This document shows, piece by piece, positions 27,501-35,650 of a stretch of 64,000 nt of DNA. The stretch is from Nautilus pompilius (taxonomy: Eukaryota; Mollusca; Cephalopoda; Nautilida; Nautilidae): positions 344,501 to 408,500 of the forward strand of contig JACATO010002139.1 in NCBI GenBank assembly GCA_018389105.1, written 5' to 3'. The notes beneath the pieces are model-generated. The model was not told the DNA's origin. It ran no database searches and saw only the letters and a program-made list of their open reading frames with translations. A program made the translations under genes and the position numbers. Each line of letters opens with the position of its first letter. Positions within the stretch are counted from its first letter, which is position 1.

Positions 27501-30500
27501 AGACATGATACATACATATGTACGTATTACTGCTCTATATTGAAACAAGTCTAGTTTATAAGATTAATCTAATTTTAAAAAAATTAATTGACGTGTTTAT
27601 CTATACTTGAATTCAGTTTACTCTCATTATGCGTAACTGCTATATACTGAATAGATTGTGTATCCATTTATGTTTGCAGGTGCATTGAGTATATAATAGC
27701 TGAGCAGGTGCGGAAAATGAAAATTACTTTAGCAGATATCTCAACATTAGAAACAGCCAAAGCCACTGCATCAGACAGACTGTCACATGTGAGGGCAAGC
27801 ATAAAACATCCTAATGTAAGTAAGGAAGCATTGATGATTCATTTTTGGTGTGGCATTGTGTCCTTGCGGCCATTTTAAGCAGTAACATAGTTAAACAGTA
27901 GTTTTAAATAAGGGACAGAAATGTGTGTGTGTGTTGGTGGAGGGAGTTACTATCAAGGTAGTTTCTGTATTGATAATACATTCTTTATTTTAGTTCTTAC
28001 TAATGTGTATACAGCACTTCCTGAAAAAATGATTAAAAGATATTTAATTACTCATGGTCACTTTCTTTTATAGGTTGTGGAGAAGTTGGTAATAGAATCA
28101 ATTGGCATCTCTAATGCTCAAGATGTTTCCGCAGCACGTGCTGAAGAAAGGGCTCTTTCGGCTCATATTGAGTCAATTCAAAAGGAAAAGTAGGCTCATG
28201 TTTTGTGTAATGTTTAGATAATTTCTAACTGACATACAATTAGAAACAAACAAACAAATGTTTGTTAATACCTTTTATTTCAGTATCTTCCTAAAGTTTC
28301 ATCACACATCTAATCAGGGCTGTATTAAAGTTTACAAATGCCCAGAACATAGAAGGGATTCCTCCTTTCTTAATATGTTCATTAGTTACATGACCACCTA
28401 CAGCTATTCAGAGTATGATTTATTAACCAACTTGACTATATATATTTTGCAAAAATTTTAATAGGATTAACCAAAATGATGATTACAGAATACAATTTTT
28501 AAATGGATAAAAAATGGAATTTAACTTGCAATTTGTTTATATATTGTGATTAAACAGTTAATTAGTGAAAACAACTAAGCTGATCTAAAGAAATATGAAC
28601 AAGGTGTTATTTACTATATTTAGAAAGCTCACAAATTATACAGACAACTAAAATGGTTAAATAACATTTTGTCTGGAATGCCCAGACATTTACCCTCTTG
28701 ATGATGTAGCTTTTATATGAGGTGTGGTTGAAGTAAATTGAAATGATATATAGCGTATCTTTCTTTATCTTGTTATGTGACAATGTATTCATTTACCGTT
28801 GCATACACTAGCGACAAATACAGTGTAGATTCCAATTTTGGGTTTTACAATAGCCATTGTTTGTAATTAGTCTAAAAAAAATGTATCAAGCAAAAATACT
28901 GCAAGAGACTGTTCTGATGCATTTCATCTTGTTTCAGAATATGTGGAAGGCTTCACTACCATTTTGCACACAACTTGCAGATCTTTGAATATCGGGAATC
29001 TGAGAGCAAAATGTTTACTGATTAATATAATTTGTGATTATTTTTTTTTTTAGACATTTTCTTAACCTAAATCTTGAAACAGACAATATGTTGTTCATTC
29101 TCAGAACTCGTGTTTACCATGATTCCATGCTCTAATTCAGGAATAGCTTAAAAAAAAAAAAAAAAAGAACAGCTTTATTTAATCTGTCATATTTAGCCAT
29201 CAAGTGATGGACTGGACCAATATGTTCTAATATAGATTTTTTTTCTTTTAATTTTCTTTCTGATATTTACCAAATGGAGGTCATTTAATCCCTAAAATTA
29301 ATTTTCCAGAGAAGACCTTACTTCAAAGATGCCAAGGCTGGAATGTCACTTGAATTCTGACGATGAAACTTTTGATGGAGATATTGACCACACAATGGAT
29401 CCATCAAATGATTCAGAAGAAGAGCAAGAAGAATATGCTGTAACATTTGACTTACCTGGTAAGTTGTTTTGGTTAATGTTGAATGTTTTTGAAAAATCAG
29501 TTTATAACTAAACATTAAAAATGTATTTTATTAATTTTTAAAGAATAATAACAGATGAATAAAACCCCAATTTAATTGCTATGGTACATTTAAAATCTTT
29601 AGATGCTACAGCATTCTCTGTATTTAGCTATGGTGTACTAGATGGCTATGTGCACAGTGTGCCTGCCTACCTGCCATGGATGAGGAATCAAGTTCAGTTC
29701 CCATTGGGATCCAACCCAGTTTGGCTTGGCAACTTTTAGCAGCATGGTTTCTTTTCACTCCTGTCTGTATCTGTCTTTCTGCTGGATACTTGTGGTGAAG
29801 TTTTACAAAGAAAGATCGGCAATGCATTTGTACTTAGCTGACTTACACAGTAGGTATGGCTTGCTGATAAAAAGAGATGAAAATCCTTTAAATTTGGTTA
29901 ATCTGTATTGACTATTACTAAGTTTTTCACTCTGCATTTTAGTTATTTCTTGTGGCAATTAATAATAAAACAAAGATGGCTTAAGCAGTCATTTTTCTTC
30001 TGGATTTGGGTTAGGTTGTAGACTTTGTACTCTCTTACCCTCTTACTAGCTCCATCAATGCTGAATCTAGACAAATAACATTTGCTTTAATATTATAACG
30101 TGTTATTTATTTTGATATAAAATTTCTTTATGATCATTATTATTTTTATGGACTACGTTGACAAGTAATAAGGTCTCTTTGTCAAAAATAAAAAAGAAAC
30201 TAGATTTTGAGCGCAGGGTGTTCAATGAACCATGGACAAAAGATTACTTGTGTGTAATGTAAAGATAAAATAGTGTGCCTAATATGTGAAGAGACTATTG
30301 CCATTTTAAAAGAGTACATCCTCAGGCTTCACAATTACACAGAACATTTTGATGTGTTCAAAGGTAAACTGGATGCTGAAAAGGTGAAAGCTCTGGAAAA
30401 AACTTTGATAGCCAGGAAAATATATTAATGAAGCATGTTACAGAAAACATTGCAGCTGTTAAAGTCATTTATTGAAAACTTTGGACAAGATCTTTGCTTT

Positions 30501-33500
30501 CAATTTAAGAAAAAATTAAAGACATTCGAAAAGTTTTCTTTAGCACTAGATGCTGCTCAACTTTTTTAGAGGAATTGGCAGGATTACATATTATCAAGGA
30601 TTCAGTAACTGGTGAAGTGACATTTAAAAGTTTTATGGACAATAAAAGATCTCAACCTAAACTTGGACTAATTTAAAAGTATAATCACTGACAGTACTAA
30701 AAATATGGTTGGTAAAAACAGAATTTATAGGGCGTATCATTCCAATGCAATTTCACTTTATTAACCTAACCAACGGCCATTTTGTGAAAAAAAATCACTG
30801 AATTTGTCTTATATCAAACTCATTTGCAAGTATGGACTTAGTCATTGCCAGTTCTGTAATTTTCTGTCTCAAATCAAAACAGATTCTGGTGACATTTCCT
30901 ACCATTCTGAAGTCCATTAGTCATGGAAGGTTGTTAAAACAGTTTTTCTGACTGAGAACTAAAATAGATATGTTTATGGTAAGAAAATCAAGGCCTGAAC
31001 TATCTGATCCTTTTTGGGTTTGGGATATCACTTTCTTGGTGGATATGATAACCGACTTAAACAAGCTAAACTAAAACTATATGGAAAATCAAACTCATCT
31101 GTGACATCTTCAGCAAAATAAAATCTTTTGAAGCTAAACTAAAATTTTTTCACTAACAGCTAAACTCTTGTAACCATCCATTTTGTGGAACTGCCAGCTG
31201 ACAGAGGTGCAAAGCTTGTTGAAAAATTACTTTCAGAGTTCTACAAGAGATTCCAAGATTTCTATAAACACAACAAAGAGCTGTAGATCTTTTAGATATG
31301 TATGATGCACCTGAAGACCTTTAATTAAAGTTGTTTGATTTACAGGACCTTGACATTTTAAAGGACAAATTACAGAAGAGTATTTTGTTAAGTTTGTTCT
31401 CTCTTCTTTTGCCAGAAAGTAGTTACCCCAACATCAAAACTTTCTCAAAAATTAAATTTGTAAAATTAAAATGTCTTCTCATTTGACTGATCAGCATTTG
31501 AACATGTATTGAGGATTGGGGAAATTAACATGGCACCAGACATTGAAAGGCAGTTGTCAGGTGAAAAACAGGCCTAATTTTCACTAATCTTTTTCCTTTC
31601 AGATAAAAGTTAAACTTTTTATTTAATTTTAAAATATTTGTGATATAAAGAATATCAGATCTGAATTTTAAATCTCTTCAATTACCAGATCTTCATGCCA
31701 CTTTCTTTCTTTATTATCTGAATAAATTTGAATTTAAAATAAATTAGTTAATAATTAACTAATAGTAAGTAATGCTTTGTTTTGTTCAGAATCCACATAA
31801 AATTGTATCCTCATTAGACCTTATTTTTCGCAAAAGCAAGACTAAGAATAATTTTTTTGTTCTAAGGTTCAATTGTAACACCAGAAATAGGATCAGATTT
31901 ACCTGTTACTTTTACCCGGCCTTTAGAAACCTTACTGGATTTAAAAGTGGCCCTTGTATAAAAAAAAGTTTGGGAGTCACTGGTCCACAATAACAGAAAT
32001 TTCAAAAAGCAAAATAAAAACACTAAATGCTGCAGTTAAGCATTTCTCAAACATATAATACAACTTTAGAAATGGCGGCATCAGAAACTTTATATGTTGA
32101 AATATGATCTAAATAGATTAATTATAACAAAGGTCTTATAGAGCTTCCAGGGGAAATAAATGCTTATCAATACATTTATTTCATTGATTTATAATCCTTT
32201 AAAATCAGTTTTTTACAAAATTCAAACAAGCTGAAACTGTAGCCATTGTATATTTTATAACCTATAGCATTTCTAGTTGTAGATAACCAAAAGAATTTTC
32301 TTCTTCTCCATGTCAAATCCTTAATTATTTTTAAAATGTCTATCAGATCCCCTCCTCTCAAACAGTTAAAATCCAGGGTAGATAAATCTAATATTTTAAA
32401 TCCTTCTGTATATTCTAGCGAAGATAGTTAGTCTTGCTTCATCTGACTGGCTCCATCCAACCATAAGCGGGTTTTCATGAACGACTATCTCGCTATAAAC
32501 TGGAAAGCTCATCCTGTTAATAAACAGTAGAAACTGTGTAATTAAATTCAGTTCTGCGTATGTTTACAGCATATTTTAATTTGGCTTGAACGGGGTTAAA
32601 TCTAATACAAATACCAATTACTCTTTCTGAAAACAAACTTCTTTATAGAGAACACAAACCAGCCTGAATACTTGTTGGATGGATATGGATTAATTTACAC
32701 ATTGAACTGGCTGTTTATTTGTCTGTATCACTAGAGGATGCAGTAAACAGTTTTTATTGACCTTTCTCCTGAATTAGCTCTCATCTGCATCTTAGAAAGA
32801 AAAAAGAGAGAAAAGAGAGAAAAAACTGTACCAGAAAGGATTTAGGGTTTTAATTTTATTTTGCTGTTGTCGTTTTCTAATAAAATTGTTTCTGTTTAAA
32901 AGCTTGAAGTAGCTGATGTGTTGGATCTGGAGAGAATGTTGCCAAAATGAAACTTAAGTCAACCATGACTCAAATAATAATAATAATAATAATAGTGTCT
33001 TAAGTTTAGCTCTGTCTGCTAGAGAAACTGTCTGTATGAAACAAATCTGCTGTCCTCGAAAAACTTATAGCTGTAGGAATTGGAAAGTGCAAACTAAAAC
33101 AAGGAATGCTACCATCAGATTTCTCAGTTCTTTGATTTACAATGTTCATAATCAGCATAAGACAAAGTTTTGCACTGCATTAATCTTTTATCTGCTGGCT
33201 CATTGCTGTTGATATGTATCTTTTGATGGTGCAGGGTAATTTTAATGTCTTACTACTTTTGTCATTCTATAACCTTTCGAACAATTTTTCCATGGTGCAT
33301 AGTTCCAAATACAATCATTTGCACTTTTGGGGTTTATACTGAGTTGATGCTATGCTCTAATATTTTGGTTTTCTTTATTATTTCTAATACTTAGTTTAAT
33401 AATAAAAAACAGTCGTTATGTCACTGCAGGTTCTTTTATATTAACAGTTGTTCTTTACCGATGTCATAGAAATGCTTTTTGAGGTGTAATAAAAGGTATA

Positions 33501-34109
33501 CATAATTTACTCCTTAACCAAAAACATATCTTTTGTAACTGACTTGCCTGTGTTAATTTCATATATATATATTGATCAACTTAAACTTTTTATATATTTC
33601 ATACATGTGCAGTTGGAACCAAAACTCTTCTGCCCAAAAAGTCCACAAATGGTTTTGTGTGCACATAACTACTTCAAACAACCCCAACAACACAAGATGG
33701 CAATCCCCTAAGTGTTAATATGGAAATATTTAATTATAGTATCAACTAAACACGAATAATAATAAATTTTAGGGTTTCTTAAGGTAGGTTATAAATGGAA
33801 TTTTGGAGTATTCACAGTAAATTTTTCCCTAAATCTTAAAGGCTCTTACAATTTTCTGTCCCTGTAGCTGATGTTGATTCTGTTAACTGATTTTTTCCAG
33901 TTAATCCACCTTCTCAACTGGTACACTTGACCAAGAGACGAGCCACAATACCAAGTAAGAAACGTCCCAAGAGATACAAACCAACTGTGGATTATAAGAA
34001 CCACAGCTCGGTTGGGATCATTGTGGCTGAAGCAGATCCGCAGCAGACTCAGAACATGTTACTTTCACTGGAGGAGAATCAGAACAATGATGATGAGACT
34101 ATGGTCTAA
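825..34109 (+). CDS. Myo9: Class IX unconventional myosin (Myo9), C-terminal tail with C1 and RhoGAP domains, 5'-partial, 14 exons
   Basis: Joined exons: 825-914, 1411-1700, 3271-3387, 4626-4853, 9779-9884, 10618-10691, 16059-16254, 17895-18023, 19314-19419, 20048-20179, 27680-27815, 28074-28189, 29310-29458, 33901-34109; all phases agree. Counting from the first visible codon, residues 1-242 are pre-C1 tail, 243-302 a C1 zinc finger, about 303-500 a RhoGAP domain, then a helical Glu/Lys/Ala-rich stretch, an acidic stretch and a Lys/Arg-rich end. C1 followed by RhoGAP after such a tail is the signature of class IX myosins, single-headed motors that walk on actin and switch off Rho through the GAP domain. 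The arginine finger (YRKCG), the FRELPEPVL helix and the Asn-containing NKMSANG loop are present, so GAP activity is likely. Motor and IQ exons are outside the window. Exon edges are by eye; the exon 3 donor is the least certain. Confidence 0.9.
1411..1700 (+). CDS. Myo9: Myo9 visible exon 2 (pre-C1 tail)
   Basis: Acceptor TTGCTAACAG, donor AAAG|GTTGGT; 290 bp, ends in phase 0. It codes for a Pro-rich stretch, a basic patch (GRKKHRRTIRK), then QWQYSVELTVTDYNELLLL, which resembles the conserved segment preceding the C1 domain in class IX myosins. The following intron (1701-3270) holds only AT-rich sequence and the hairpin MITE at 2893. Confidence 0.88.
2893..2963. repeat. Snap-back hairpin MITE, copy 1
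   Basis: Begins CTAGGGACATTCAAATGAAA and folds back through the CATTACTGTAAC centre, with the GAAACCT arm pairing with AGGTTTC. The right terminus is decayed. It shares its start and centre with the copy at 19837. Flanking TA is compatible with a Tc1/mariner-type target. Confidence 0.65.
3271..3387 (+). CDS. Myo9: Myo9 visible exon 3 (pre-C1 tail)
   Basis: Acceptor TATATAACAG. The reading frame contains DVVFKKALKEFHRDLKA, matching the conserved class IX segment. To join exon 4 in frame the exon should end after GAG at 3387, which implies a GC donor (GAG|GCAGGT). The only nearby GT (GGCAG|GTTTAT, exon end 3391) would be out of phase with the exon 4 acceptor chosen. The 3' end is therefore provisional. 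Confidence 0.8.
3619..3646. repeat. (CA)n microsatellite
   Basis: Fourteen uninterrupted CA units in the intron after Myo9 visible exon 3. Confidence 0.95.
4626..4853 (+). CDS. Myo9: Myo9 visible exon 4 (pre-C1 tail)
   Basis: Acceptor TTTCTATACAG; donor taken as GTGGTG|GTTAAT because that keeps phase 0 into exon 5 (GTG|GTGGTT three bases earlier would also be in phase). It encodes VKYRDLMTNFEQVLRAQ, a conserved class IX helix, then FRGFLDEFMKE and a strongly basic end (KESKKRDRKEEKK and KRHKKDVV) that leads directly into the C1 domain. Confidence 0.88.
5280..6755. mobile_element. hAT-type non-autonomous element with 8-bp target duplication
   Basis: The left end reads TAGGGATGTGCTGATTAATTGG and the right end, reverse-complemented, reads TAGGGGTATGCCAATTATCA, an imperfect inverted terminal repeat of hAT character. 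The flanking 8-mers GTTTTTTC (5272-5279) and GTTTCTTC (6756-6763) agree at 7 of 8 bases, as expected for a hAT target-site duplication. The 1.48-kb body has no long reading frame and no transposase motif. It lies in the intron between Myo9 visible exons 4 and 5. Confidence 0.75.
7348..9294 (-). mobile_element. Degenerate pogo/Tigger-JRK type transposon with terminal repeats
   Basis: The left end CAGCAGAACCTTGATTATTTGAA and the reverse complement of the right end AAGTAGAACCTTGATTAATTGAA form an inverted repeat about 1.95 kb apart. Minus-strand translation shows decayed CENP-B/Jerky-like pieces: FVASSSWLESFKLHH (8578-8787) resembles the HTH repeat 'ASxxWLxxFKxRH', and FLPNVAAYVSPWIK (8120-8326) resembles the DDE segment 'LPPNVTxLxQPMDQ'. 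Many stops; certainly dead. It lies in a Myo9 intron. Confidence 0.75.
9305..9331 (+). mobile_element. Lone mariner-like terminal fragment
   Basis: ACAGGGTATCCCAAAAGAAT resembles the 'CAGGGTGTCCCAAAAGT' end of a common mariner group. No partner terminus or transposase is seen nearby. It starts about 10 bp after the Tigger relic ends. Confidence 0.35.
9542..9599. repeat. Compound (CT)n-(CA)n microsatellite
   Basis: A CT run followed by about 20 CA units with one break (ACCACA), about 180 bases upstream of the first C1 exon of Myo9. Confidence 0.95.
9779..9884 (+). CDS. Myo9: Myo9 visible exon 5 (first half of C1 zinc finger)
   Basis: Acceptor TTTGACAG, donor CCAAG|GTTGGT. The 35 codons give EHIGHKF, then IPTFCELC, STIWIIEKG and YVC: the first His, the first Cys pair and the first Cys of the second pair of a phorbol-ester/DAG-type C1 finger. 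The short exon sits between the pogo relic and a poly-T tract, isolated by introns of 4.9 kb and 0.7 kb, and is easy to miss because no long ORF marks it. Confidence 0.9.
10618..10691 (+). CDS. Myo9: Myo9 visible exon 6 (second half of C1 zinc finger)
   Basis: Acceptor ATAACTTCAG, donor ATCCAG|GTGGGT. It continues the C1 finger with VCKYACHKKCCIKSTVACKG, supplying the rest of the Cys/His ligands. In class IX myosins this finger is structural; whether it binds diacylglycerol cannot be read from the sequence. The upstream intron 9885-10617 holds a poly-T tract at about 10050-10080 and nothing recognised. Confidence 0.92.
10692..16058. other. Long Myo9 intron, mostly unrecognised
   Basis: 5.4-kb intron inside the C1-RhoGAP linker. 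It holds the Tc1-like relic at 13693-14989. Two patches of higher GC (12052-12260 and 12480-12620) look like old repeat material but match nothing I recognise. No coding signal is seen. Confidence 0.6.
13693..14989 (+). mobile_element. Degenerate Tc1-like transposon with terminal repeats
   Basis: The left end TACACTACTGTTCAAAAGTTTGGG and the reverse complement of the right end TACATACTGCTCAAAAGTTTGGG match well, 1297 bp apart, with flanking TA. The + strand carries broken transposase: GSIYASAVKRKLKTVGL (HTH region, 14295-14552) followed by KCFVLMNPNLKY, a decayed version of the Tc1 'VLWTDESKFE' catalytic segment. Several stops and frameshifts. Confidence 0.8.
16059..16254 (+). CDS. Myo9: Myo9 visible exon 7 (RhoGAP, arginine-finger exon)
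   Basis: Acceptor CTCTTTTTCAG, donor ACATAG|GTATGT. It begins the RhoGAP domain (FGVPLQSLV, VPEVADILITKIE) and carries GLYTVGVYRKCG, whose Arg is the catalytic arginine finger that completes the Rho active site. Cys replaces the Ser often found after Arg-Lys, a mild change unlikely to matter. Confidence 0.95.
17895..18023 (+). CDS. Myo9: Myo9 visible exon 8 (RhoGAP core)
   Basis: Acceptor TGTTTGCAG, donor GCTGCAG|GTATTT. It encodes HVLTTTLKYFFRELPEPVL, the RhoGAP helix with the conserved Lys and the RELPEP signature, then FDLYDDFLQAA. The intron before it (16255-17894) shows only AT-rich sequence and a lone Tc1-like terminal motif at about 17132. Confidence 0.95.
18366..18640 (+). repeat. 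Unnamed dispersed repeat, copy 1
   Basis: Shares TTGACATCTCACAG, TAGCTGGGTATGGTTGGGG and a GAAACCC...GGCTGG...CATGCCAGG block with the copy at 41190-41450, and partly with reverse copies at 35500-35650 and 42400-42640. The right end GATTCAAACTC is a weak match to a pol III B box, so a tRNA-derived SINE is possible. Confidence 0.6.
19314..19419 (+). CDS. Myo9: Myo9 visible exon 9 (RhoGAP helix)
   Basis: Acceptor TCTGATCCAG, donor GCAAG|GTACTG. It encodes a helix around ITERLPKINYDLFERLIFHL, a standard RhoGAP segment (LP-x-x-N-x-x-L-x-x-L-I-x-H-L). It leaves in phase 2. The intron before it (18024-19313) holds an unnamed dispersed repeat at 18366-18640. Confidence 0.95.
19837..19916. repeat. 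Snap-back hairpin MITE, copy 2
   Basis: An 80-bp near-palindrome starting CTAGGGACATTCAA and ending TTGAATGTCTTTAG, with a self-complementary centre (CATTACAGTGATG). It has no room for coding sequence and its start and centre match the copy at 2893. Confidence 0.75.
20048..20179 (+). CDS. Myo9: Myo9 visible exon 10 (RhoGAP C-terminal part)
   Basis: Acceptor TAACTTTAG, donor ACACA|GTGAGT. It encodes NKMSANGLAIIFAPCLLR, the RhoGAP motif with the conserved Asn that contacts the nucleotide-binding region of Rho, followed by a polar tail of the domain. The intron before it holds a hairpin MITE at 19837-19916. Confidence 0.95.
20500..21030 (-). mobile_element. Tc1-like transposase relic
   Basis: On the minus strand near 20980-21000 the sequence reads LFSDESG, the Tc1 motif around the second catalytic Asp. 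Downstream (lower coordinates) the frame is broken by many stops but continues with GEW-containing text. Terminal repeats were not located, so the edges are rough. Confidence 0.5.
22030..22215. repeat. ATGT-rich, (TA)n and (GA)n low-complexity tract
   Basis: Irregular TATG/TGTATG repeats, then TATATATATATA and (GA)n. Spurious reading frames here come from the repeat. Confidence 0.9.
23300..23860 (-). mobile_element. Tc1-like transposase relic
   Basis: Minus-strand translation gives VWPVQSLNLIPTEHVGKILG, a decayed form of the Tc1-family 'DWPAxSPDLNPIEHVWDxLG' catalytic end, preceded by VNAKLQIQDI. The two Tc1 pieces in this intron are 2.5 kb apart and cannot be one element of normal length. 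Confidence 0.65.
25030..26660 (-). mobile_element. Degenerate pogo/Tigger transposon with CENP-B-like DNA-binding and DDE pieces
   Basis: From high to low coordinates the minus strand shows LDQGESVNQVYDQYGLGTMT (HTH), NWLQKWQGI (CENP-B repeat), EQIYSADEIGLFWWC (first catalytic Asp region), then LVDQRVICNLKCHYRKE and FTIKDCIWALAHALENV at 25584-25880, which fit the Tigger 'MDQGVIxxLKxxYRK' and C-terminal helix. Many stops and frameshifts. Terminal repeats were not found. Confidence 0.8.
27251..27294. repeat. (TTA)n microsatellite
   Basis: About 14 TTA units with one interruption, in the intron before Myo9 visible exon 11. Confidence 0.95.
27680..27815 (+). CDS. Myo9: Myo9 visible exon 11 (end of RhoGAP)
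   Basis: Acceptor TATGTTTGCAG, donor CCTAAT|GTAAGT. It encodes CIEYIIAEQVRKMKITLADI, the final RhoGAP helix, and then a basic linker. The 7.5-kb intron before it is the largest in the gene and holds at least three transposon relics. Confidence 0.92.
28074..28189 (+). CDS. Myo9: Myo9 visible exon 12 (helical tail)
   Basis: Acceptor CTTTTATAG, donor GGAAAA|GTAGGC. It encodes a Glu/Ala/Lys-rich helix (AARAEERALSAHIESIQKEK), in the position where vertebrate class IX myosins have a short C-terminal coiled coil. It leaves in phase 2. Confidence 0.9.
29310..29458 (+). CDS. Myo9: Myo9 visible exon 13 (acidic tail)
   Basis: Acceptor TTAATTTTCCAG, donor TTACCTG|GTAAGT. It encodes an acidic low-complexity stretch (SDDETFDGDIDH, DSEEEQEEY), likely disordered. 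Frame and phase match both neighbours. No domain is recognised. Confidence 0.88.
29632..29720 (+). repeat. Possible tRNA-derived SINE fragment
   Basis: TAGATGGCTATGTGCACAGTG and AAGTTCAGTTCCCATTGGGA sit at spacings like pol III A and B boxes. A related layout, including the CCATTGG block, occurs at 57501-57575. The match is too weak for a functional tRNA. Confidence 0.35.
30180..31982 (+). mobile_element. Degenerate hAT transposase of the GTF2IRD2-like type
   Basis: Translation in shifting frames gives IVCLICEETIAILKEYILRL then HNYTEHFDVFKGKL, a decayed zinc-finger start ('CLxCxxTIAVxKEYNxxRHxxxKH'); then FKSIITDSTKNMVG, FVELPADRGAKLVEKL and, near the end, HLTDQHLN, matching the C-terminal hAT dimer segment ('SRLTDEHL'). 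The right end, reverse-complemented, starts CAGTGACTCCCAAACTTTTT, a typical hAT terminal repeat. No intact frame; the left terminus was not identified. Confidence 0.75.
31983..32831 (-). repeat. LINE-derived block, copy A
   Basis: About 850 bp nearly identical, in reverse orientation, to 55140-55979. The minus-strand frame (32176-32361, extending in frame to its right) reads LDLSTLDFNCLRGGDLIDIL then KFFWLSTTRNAIGYKIYNG, which resembles the C-terminal tail after the reverse transcriptase of non-LTR elements ('LNLxTLExRRLRGDLIxVFK...FFxLSTxxxTRGHxxKL'). No reverse-transcriptase core is present. The left edge abuts the hAT terminus exactly. Confidence 0.75.
33901..34109 (+). CDS. Myo9: Myo9 last coding exon (basic C-terminus)
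   Basis: Acceptor TTTTTTCCAG after a good pyrimidine tract; stop TAA at 34107-34109. The peptide has a bipartite basic cluster (KRRATIPSKKRPKRYK) that could act as a nuclear-localisation signal or bind acidic lipid or RNA (inference), and ends acidic (NNDDETMV). The exon is also open from its own ATG at 33927, but the splice-consistent frame starts at the acceptor. Confidence 0.9.
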
Positions 34110-34684
34110 GCAATCCATGGCAACTACGTGGTTTGTGCCTAGGAATGAATAATCTGTGATGCATTTGTTCCACTTTGATGTACATTGTTTGCCACCTGGC
34201 AGACATCAACTGTTAGAGGTGTGGTGCTGGTTACTGAGGTTACATGGATGAAGAAATAAGTGACTGATCATCTGTGTGTGATGGAGTGTACATGTGTGAG
34301 CCTGGATCCATCTGCAGTTTGGGCATGGTAGCAAATGTAAATCTGTTGGGAAATGTTTTTAAGGAAATTTCTAACATTGCTTTTGTTTCTTTAGCTGATT
34401 GTGAAATTAAATTAAATGGTTTTAGTAACAATGTGAAAAATCTACTAATATTTTTTATGTATTTCTCTTTTTTGTTGTTGGTGTTATGCAGATTGTACAG
34501 ATTCTTTTAGATTTATCGTACAAAGTCTAGGCACTGGAATATAAGGATTAAGATTACAACCGTTTTTTTTGCTGACTCGTTACTTTGTGCACGTGTGTGT
34601 GTGTGTGTGTGTGTAAAAAGGTGGTCTGCTGTTGTACTACAAAAACATTTTTGTTTTAGAAAAGCAAAGATTTCAAAAATACAA

Positions 34685-34690
34685 AATAAA
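34685..34690 (+). terminator. Candidate poly(A) signal of Myo9
   Basis: AATAAA, 576 bases after the Myo9 stop, preceded by a (TG)n tract at about 34593-34614. It is the first canonical hexamer seen downstream; further AATAAA words (for example near 36565) would give longer 3' UTRs. Confidence 0.5.
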
Positions 34691-35499
34691 TTTATCTGAT
34701 TATTAGAGTTTTCATAAAACACTGTAGTTGTGAAATGGGTTGGGTGGGTTGGGGGGCAAGCCCAGTGGGCATTTAGAAATGTTGAGTAACCTGCATTCTG
34801 TAAATCTCTGTCATTAAAAAGGAAAATGGAAAAGCCATTTAATGTATAATGTAGGTGAAATGAGGTTCTGTTTGGACTTTGTCGTCTGAATATTTCACAC
34901 TGTTGAGTATTGAGATTCTGATATGGAAACAGGTTTGAATTTCCATTGTAACTGGATCCACATGAATTATGGACTTCAGAAAGTTCAAGGGTGGATGAGG
35001 TAAATTTAACAGGTCGGTTGCATATTTACCATAGCTCTACCATATCTGCCCACTATATTAAATCTTATATCGTCATTAAAGAATAATAATAATATATACA
35101 TATATACGCCATTGTGAACTAGCCCGATGAATTATCCAAAGGGTGTTTTAACAAAAAAAATTCTTGCTGTGTGATCAAAATTCCAACATAAAGTCATTTT
35201 AACATTTTGTTATGTATATATTTTATAAATTCATGTGTTAATACTCAAAGGACTCACCATAAACACTAATAACTAATCATAATGAAGTATGGGATGTTTC
35301 ATTGCTGAGTCCACAATTATGGATAATATGTTGCCCAGTTGTTTTTCCTCTTACTCGCTCAATTTATAGAGCAGGTGGATTTATACTTAGTTTGTTTTTT
35401 TTTTGCTCAGCATAAATTTTATTAATGTGCTGCTTTTTTGGGGGAGGCTGAGTTATGAGAAACAAATCAGCTCAGTTTGGCATATATCCTGAGCATGCT

Positions 35500-35650
35500 T
35501 GCTTCTTGCTGTTTGTCATCAGCCAGGCATGCGAGTTTCTTCCAGGCTGTCTGGTTTCCTCCCACATCTAGGCTTGTGGCTAACCTCATCCTCTGTCTGC
35601 TTCATTTAGGAAACTGACACTAGGGGCAGGTGTTTTCTTTGGTGGAGGGA
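35500..35650 (-). repeat. Unnamed dispersed repeat, reverse partial copy
   Basis: Its reverse complement carries GTGGGAGGAAACC, a CCTGG...GAAGAAAC block and GCATGCC in the same order as the copies at 41190-41450 and 42400-42640. Confidence 0.45.

Larger units (their letters stand above)
20180..27679. other. Largest Myo9 intron, transposon-rich
   Basis: 7.5-kb intron between the RhoGAP exons 10 and 11. It holds two Tc1-like relics (about 20500-21030 and 23300-23860), a pogo/Tigger relic (25030-26660), simple repeats at 22030-22215 and 27251-27294, and a purine-rich tract at about 22800-22930. The remainder is AT-rich and unrecognised. Confidence 0.75.
29459..33900. other. Last Myo9 intron, filled with mobile-element remains
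   Basis: 4.4-kb intron holding a possible SINE (29632), the GTF2IRD2-like hAT relic (30180-31982) and the LINE-derived block (31983-32831). The rest (32832-33900) is AT-rich with an (AAT)n run near 32975-32993; nothing else is recognised. Confidence 0.75.
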
